The position numbers and the translations under genes are program-made. From NCBI GenBank assembly GCA_900555705.1, contig USLV01000012.1, positions 1 through 15,455 on the forward strand: 15,455 nt of DNA, written 5' to 3'. Shown here piece by piece: positions 11,902 through 15,455 of this stretch. Numbering within the stretch: the stretch's first letter is position 1; the number at the start of each line of letters is the position of its first letter. Below the pieces are notes generated by a model that was given only the letters and a program-made list of their open reading frames with translations, was not told the origin of the DNA and made no database searches. This stretch comes from an uncultured Oscillospiraceae bacterium. Lineage in GTDB: Bacteria > Bacillota > Clostridia > Oscillospirales > Acutalibacteraceae.

Positions 11902-11937
11902 GCGGTTGGGAGAAATTACCGAAAGGAACGATACCAT

Positions 11938-12270
11938 ATGACAAACCGCACAACGTCAATCGATGTTTCCCTGACAAAAGACGGAGGCCGGAGAAGCATT
12001 CTGGACAAGCTGTATTACGGCGAGCTGTACCCGATGGAGCACGCGGAATACGACGAGGCCTACCGGGAACTGAACCGCCTGATCTCGGAGAAGAAGCAGG
12101 CGTGGGAGAGTCGCCTCAGCGAGGAGGAGCTGCGGCAGTGGCAGGAGCTGGCCGATCTCGAGACGGATCATGTCTGCATGGAGCTGCGGTCGATGTTCCG
12201 CTGCGGGGTTCGTCTCGGCTATGGCCTGTTCGCCGAAATTGGCGATGGCTGGCCGTTCAGCAAAGCGTGA
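11938..12270 (+). CDS. DUF6809-like protein, intact module copy
   Basis: Predicted 110 aa, soluble and helical, function unknown. Shared core with the copies at 741 and 1495: SILDKLYYGELYPMEH (residues 20-35), Tyr and Glu-rich helices, a QELADLETD block, MELRSMFRCGVRLGYG and a C-terminal GWPF. The ATG at 11938 follows GAAAGGAACG and is in frame, unlike in the two minus-strand copies; much longer upstream frames run through the RHH gene and hairpin and are rejected. It ends three bases before a strong bidirectional terminator. Together with the RHH gene it forms the reference module. The pairing resembles small regulator-plus-effector cassettes of mobile elements, but nothing shows that it is a toxin-antitoxin pair. 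Confidence 0.82.
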   Translation: MTNRTTSIDVSLTKDGGRRSILDKLYYGELYPMEHAEYDEAYRELNRLISEKKQAWESRLSEEELRQWQELADLETDHVCMELRSMFRCGVRLGYGLFAEIGDGWPFSKA

Positions 12271-12272
12271 GC

Positions 12273-12307
12273 AAAACAGGGGATGCGACGGCCGCATCCC
12301 CTGTTTT
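12273..12307. terminator. Bidirectional rho-independent terminator
   Basis: A perfect 15-bp stem (12273-12287 with 12293-12307) has a 5-nt loop ACGGC and A/T runs on both sides. It separates the convergent DUF6809 gene and the C39-like peptidase gene. Confidence 0.88.
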
Positions 12308-13134
12308 TACTCTCCGTCGCCGTCCCGCGTGAGCACCAGCGCCTGACGGCCGAGCTCCTCGAAGCGCTGCTCGAACAGCCCTCGGGGATAGCCGACCCGT
12401 CCCCGGCTCTTGTAGGGATCGTTGCAGTAATAATAGTCGTCGTCATAGCCGACCAGCACAAGACAGTGCTCCTTCGCAATCCACTGGAAGGGCTCGCCGG
12501 TCGATTCGTCGATCCAGATCGTGCCCGGAACGGAGGCCATCATATCAGTCGTCGCCCAGACGAGCATCGGCTCGCCCCGGTCGATATACGCGGTCAGCGA
12601 CGAGCAGTCGGTGCCGGTCAGATTGCGTATCCGCAGTTCCGCTGGCAGCGAGCAGCGTGCGAGCGCCCGTTCGATCACCGGCGCATAGCAGCCGTAGGAG
12701 GCGACCTCGCGCGGGTTGCCGACAAACCGGTCGTTCGGATTGGGGCCGGTCAGTGTATCGCCCGTTTGCCGGAGAACGCCGCAGTCGAGACAACCGTCGA
12801 TGAACGCGTCGACCGTCATCGGCACCTCCCAGTATTGCAGCAGCATCACCGCGCTGACGCTTTCACAACCGGTTGGATAACGTTCCTCCTGACTGAGATA
12901 GGGCACGGGAAGCACAGATATTTTGGTGGCCGTTCGATCATCCGTCGGCATGGTGACGAGCGGTATCTGGCCTGCCGGTACGCGATCCGACGGGACGGTC
13001 GCAACCGGTGTCTGGTCAACCGGTCGCCCGTTGTCGCTGTCTGTCGGCTTGCGCTCTTGTCCCTTTGGAAAAACGTAGCAGATCACCGCCGCCAGCACAA
13101 CCGCCAGCAGCACATATCTTCCATACCGTCTCAT
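12307..13134 (-). CDS. Membrane-anchored C39-like (papain-fold) peptidase
   Basis: Predicted 275 aa. A signal anchor at residues 7-23 is followed by a ~50-residue Pro/Thr/Asp-rich linker, then a domain resembling peptidase_C39_2. PVPYLSQEERYPTGCE (residues 76-91) carries the probable nucleophile Cys90. EHCLVLVGYDDDYYYCNDP (222-240) supplies His223 and Asp239. The protein would act outside the cell on an unknown peptide or wall substrate; a bacteriocin-processing role would need an ABC transporter partner, which is not present. Ribosome site is weak (AAAGG about 13 nt upstream). It has its own promoter at 13193-13222, though it follows the kinase pair on the same strand. Confidence 0.82.
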   Translation of the reverse strand: MRRYGRYVLLAVVLAAVICYVFPKGQERKPTDSDNGRPVDQTPVATVPSDRVPAGQIPLVTMPTDDRTATKISVLPVPYLSQEERYPTGCESVSAVMLLQYWEVPMTVDAFIDGCLDCGVLRQTGDTLTGPNPNDRFVGNPREVASYGCYAPVIERALARCSLPAELRIRNLTGTDCSSLTAYIDRGEPMLVWATTDMMASVPGTIWIDESTGEPFQWIAKEHCLVLVGYDDDYYYCNDPYKSRGRVGYPRGLFEQRFEELGRQALVLTRDGDGE

Positions 13135-13192
13135 TTGCCATACTGCCTTTCCTTGCTGTGATGTGCTTATTATGGCGGCAAACAGGACAGCA

Positions 13193-13222
13193 AGTATACA
13201 GGAAGCTGCAAAGAAACGGCAA
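13193..13222 (-). promoter_or_regulatory. Promoter of the C39-like peptidase gene
   Basis: On the minus strand TTGCCG (13222-13217) and TATACT (13198-13193) are 18 bp apart. They fit in the gap between the stop at 13228 and the ATG at 13134. Confidence 0.55.
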
Positions 13223-13227
13223 AATTT

Positions 13228-14166
13228 TTATTCCGCCAGCAGACCGAAGCCGGAGGGTGACTGCTGGACAGGATCGTAGTAGAGCAGCAGGCCGGTCATC
13301 CAGCCTCTCGGTGTCAGGAAATAGCCCGGTAAATGCTTTGTGCCGGACAGAATGATGAGAATATTGCCACCGTAGAAAACCATGTCGTAGTCCCCTTCAA
13401 AAAGCAGAGAGAAGAGCGAGCTGGGGACCTGGTCGCCGAAGAGGTAGTCGTCGGTTGGATCCTCGGTGGCATGATAAAACATCTCCAGAATGGTGCCGAA
13501 AAAGTCATCGCCCTTCTTGTCTTCCCAGTGCGTAATGGAATCGATTTCCGCTTCCTTTGGAATGACCGGATCGAATGGGTAGGCGAAATATTGGTTTCTA
13601 TTTTGAAAAATGGAGCGCAGCCGGCTTGTCTCGACGGCAATCTCATCGTTGGAGACGATGTTGGAGGTGGCCGGAAGGACATGAAAGGATAGAAAGTGTA
13701 TGCCGTTCCAAACCAGATCCAACAGATACGTGCCCGCCTCTGCCTCATAGGAAAAATGATGGAGATAAAAGGCGCTTTCCTCCTGCTGCCAGGTCATGGC
13801 TGAATAAAAATCCGGCTCATCAAGCGGTGCATAGGCTGAATTGAGCAGTATCAGGCAGTTGATAACACGAGCGTTGAAATTCTTTTTGTGTGTCTGGAAA
13901 TCGTTTTCCGCTTCATCAACGTTCTGCGAGTATTCCATGACGGAGATGCCCTGCTTCGGCTGATAGGTCGTCCAGGGATAGAAGGTCAGCTCCTCCTCCG
14001 GATCGATATAGAGCAGCGGGTTACTGCCGATATCGGCGTCGACCGGTTGCACCGTATCCTTGTAGGAGGGGAGCATGATCTCGATCAGATCCATGCTGAA
14101 AAATCCGGTGAGCAGGATGGCCGCTGTCAGCAACAGCGATCCCGCGATTCGCAGTCCTCTCGTCAT
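13228..14166 (-). CDS. Membrane-anchored protein encoded with a sensor kinase, unknown function
   Basis: Predicted 312 aa. One hydrophobic segment at about residues 8-24 after a basic N-terminus suggests a signal anchor with a large extracellular domain. That domain is acidic and rich in Tyr, Phe and Trp; no catalytic motif or known family is recognised. Its ATG overlaps the kinase stop by four bases (ATGA), so the two are translationally coupled. Accessory membrane proteins encoded directly after a sensor kinase often modulate it (YycH/YycI are a well-known case), but there is no visible sequence resemblance to those. Confidence 0.8.
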   Translation of the reverse strand: MTRGLRIAGSLLLTAAILLTGFFSMDLIEIMLPSYKDTVQPVDADIGSNPLLYIDPEEELTFYPWTTYQPKQGISVMEYSQNVDEAENDFQTHKKNFNARVINCLILLNSAYAPLDEPDFYSAMTWQQEESAFYLHHFSYEAEAGTYLLDLVWNGIHFLSFHVLPATSNIVSNDEIAVETSRLRSIFQNRNQYFAYPFDPVIPKEAEIDSITHWEDKKGDDFFGTILEMFYHATEDPTDDYLFGDQVPSSLFSLLFEGDYDMVFYGGNILIILSGTKHLPGYFLTPRGWMTGLLLYYDPVQQSPSGFGLLAE

Positions 14167-15455
14167 AGCGCTTCCTCCTTCTTCGAAAACCGCACGGTGA
14201 CGGTTGTGCCGATCCCCGGAAGGCTCTCGATCAGCAGCTCCGCCCCGTGGCGGCGGGCGATCTCCAGACAGAGCGCGAGTCCAAGACCCGCGCCGCCCGC
14301 CTTGCGGGAACGGGATTTGTCGACCATGTAGAACGGCTCGGTCACACGGCGGATTTCCTCGCGGCGCATACCGATGCCGTGATCCGTTACAGCGATTCGG
14401 ACGTCGTCCGCCTGCCGCCGGGCAGACAGAAGAATCTCCGCCCCCTCCGGCGAGGCCTTGGCCGCGTTGTCGATCAGGTTGCCGAGCAGCGACTGGAACA
14501 GCACCCGATCGAGGGGAAGGGTGATCTCCTCCGCCCGGCAGAGGAGCCGCTGGCCGCGGCGGCGCAGCAGCGGCTCAACCGACTGGCGGATGTCCTCAAA
14601 GAAGGCGGGCAGTGCGACCGGCTCGAGGTCCAGCTGGGAATTGTTGGTTGTGACCAGCTCCATCAGCTTGCCCGAGAGGGTTTGCAGCCGCCGGGCCTCC
14701 TCGACGATGATGCCGGCGTATTCCTGCCGTTGCTCCTCGCTGATCGACCGCTGAATGCGCAGCAGGTCGGCAAAACCGAGGATCGAGGTCAGTGGGGTCT
14801 TCATCTCGTGGCCGAGATTGTCGATGAAGCGCTTGCGGCTGTCGGCGAGCGCCTGTACCTCCTCGATATTGTGTTCGATCGAGGCTGCCATCCTGTTGAC
14901 GTTCTGGGAGAGGCGGCGGAACTCCTGGCCGCCCTTTTCCGGCAGCCGGAGCTGATACTGCCCGGCGGCGATACGGCGGATCGAGGTGTTGATGCGGCCG
15001 AGCGGGGAGAGCAGGCGAAACACCACGAGAATCAGCACAAGGCCGATGAGACAGGCGAAAGCGAGACTGACAAACCGGACGAACCGGAGCTGGTCGTCCA
15101 GCGTCTCATATACGGCGGATACGTCGGAGATGGTGAAAATCGCGTAGCGGTTTCCCTCCATCGTCACCGGCGAGCCGGTCAGGATATAGGAACGGCCTTC
15201 ATAGTCGCGAATCAGGCTCAGCGACACCCCGTCCTCTTCGCGCAGCACCTCCTCCTGGAATACCGCTGTCAATGGTTCCGCATGATAGGCGCTGATTACC
15301 ATGTTTTCCCGGGAAATCGAAACACCGTCGAGATCCTGCTGCTGGGCGCCGACCGTGCCGCGCAGGATCGTGTCAATGCCGTCGGCGGTCAGCAGCAGCT
15401 TTTTTTGGCGCAGCCGTTCATGCTCTGCTTGCGGTCTAGCAAGTAAGAGGTAGAA
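14163..15455 (-). CDS. Two-component sensor histidine kinase, 5' end cut off by the window
   Basis: The first internal ATG is at 15302, but the frame stays open for 51 more codons to the window edge, so the N-terminus with its first membrane helix is missing. Numbering from 15302: extracellular sensor part to about 70; membrane helix 75-97; HAMP-like linker 98-150; H-box DNLGHEMKTPLTSILGF (161-177) with phospho-acceptor His165; N-box NLIDNAAKAS (275-284); G1 DHGIGM (307-312); F-box PFYMVD (323-328); G2 GGAGLGLAL (336-344). It autophosphorylates and passes phosphate to a response regulator, which would lie outside the window on the right. It is translationally coupled to the unknown protein at 13228-14166. 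Confidence 0.92.
   Translation of the reverse strand, partial: FYLLLARPQAEHERLRQKKLLLTADGIDTILRGTVGAQQQDLDGVSISRENMVISAYHAEPLTAVFQEEVLREEDGVSLSLIRDYEGRSYILTGSPVTMEGNRYAIFTISDVSAVYETLDDQLRFVRFVSLAFACLIGLVLILVVFRLLSPLGRINTSIRRIAAGQYQLRLPEKGGQEFRRLSQNVNRMAASIEHNIEEVQALADSRKRFIDNLGHEMKTPLTSILGFADLLRIQRSISEEQRQEYAGIIVEEARRLQTLSGKLMELVTTNNSQLDLEPVALPAFFEDIRQSVEPLLRRRGQRLLCRAEEITLPLDRVLFQSLLGNLIDNAAKASPEGAEILLSARRQADDVRIAVTDHGIGMRREEIRRVTEPFYMVDKSRSRKAGGAGLGLALCLEIARRHGAELLIESLPGIGTTVTVRFSKKEEAL

Noticed and set aside
11587..11937. Long N-terminal extension of the DUF6809 gene
   Set aside because: It covers the RHH gene in another frame and the hairpin; the real start at 11938 has a conserved ribosome site and the paralogue length.

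Overview
The window reads as a high-GC Clostridia chromosome fragment, probably from a gut-type relative of Oscillospiraceae/Ruminococcaceae. This is inferred from AGGAGG ribosome sites, sigma-A promoters, the transporter family and small CopG-type proteins; the species cannot be named. Bases 1-41 are not biological: they are an Illumina Nextera i5 index plus Read 1 adapter, so the left edge is an untrimmed contig end. The right edge cuts a histidine kinase gene.

Layout. 42-740: a consensus promoter, a possible 22-codon leader ORF, a small membrane-anchored protein and a bidirectional terminator. 741-2220 (minus): two decayed accessory modules, each with a DUF6809-like gene and a repeated leader. 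2253-2876: a YdeI/OmdA-family protein. 2919-5800 (minus): a lipoprotein / permease / ATPase ABC importer operon of the TrpXYZ-like ABC_sub_bind class. 5823-7236: a MATE exporter. 7257-9865 (minus): YbaK-type deacylase, a GHMP sugar kinase resembling galacturonokinase, and a sugar-1-phosphate nucleotidyltransferase, probably one operon. 9934-10583: a DUF6809 remnant, then an Ogt-type alkyltransferase. 10584-12307 (plus): two further accessory modules. 12307-15455 (minus): a C39-like peptidase, a membrane-anchored unknown and a sensor kinase.

The most unusual content is the repeated accessory module, present in intact, partial and decayed copies on both sides of the housekeeping block. An ideal unit reads: conserved leader with direct repeats; sigma-A promoter; small ribbon-helix-helix (RHH) gene; a hairpin that works as a terminator on the opposite strand; a linker carrying an opposite-strand promoter; ribosome site; DUF6809-like gene. 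The opposite-strand promoter and terminator together outline a candidate antisense RNA of about 80-90 nt. It is seen three times, with the hairpin, a conserved loop and a T-tract kept. The right-hand modules are also associated with two copies, in opposite orientation, of a roughly 130-150 bp three-hairpin element. Its stems differ in sequence but keep their pairing.

The gene functions come from motif recognition by eye. The module, the antisense RNA and the hairpin element are inferences from comparing copies within this window.
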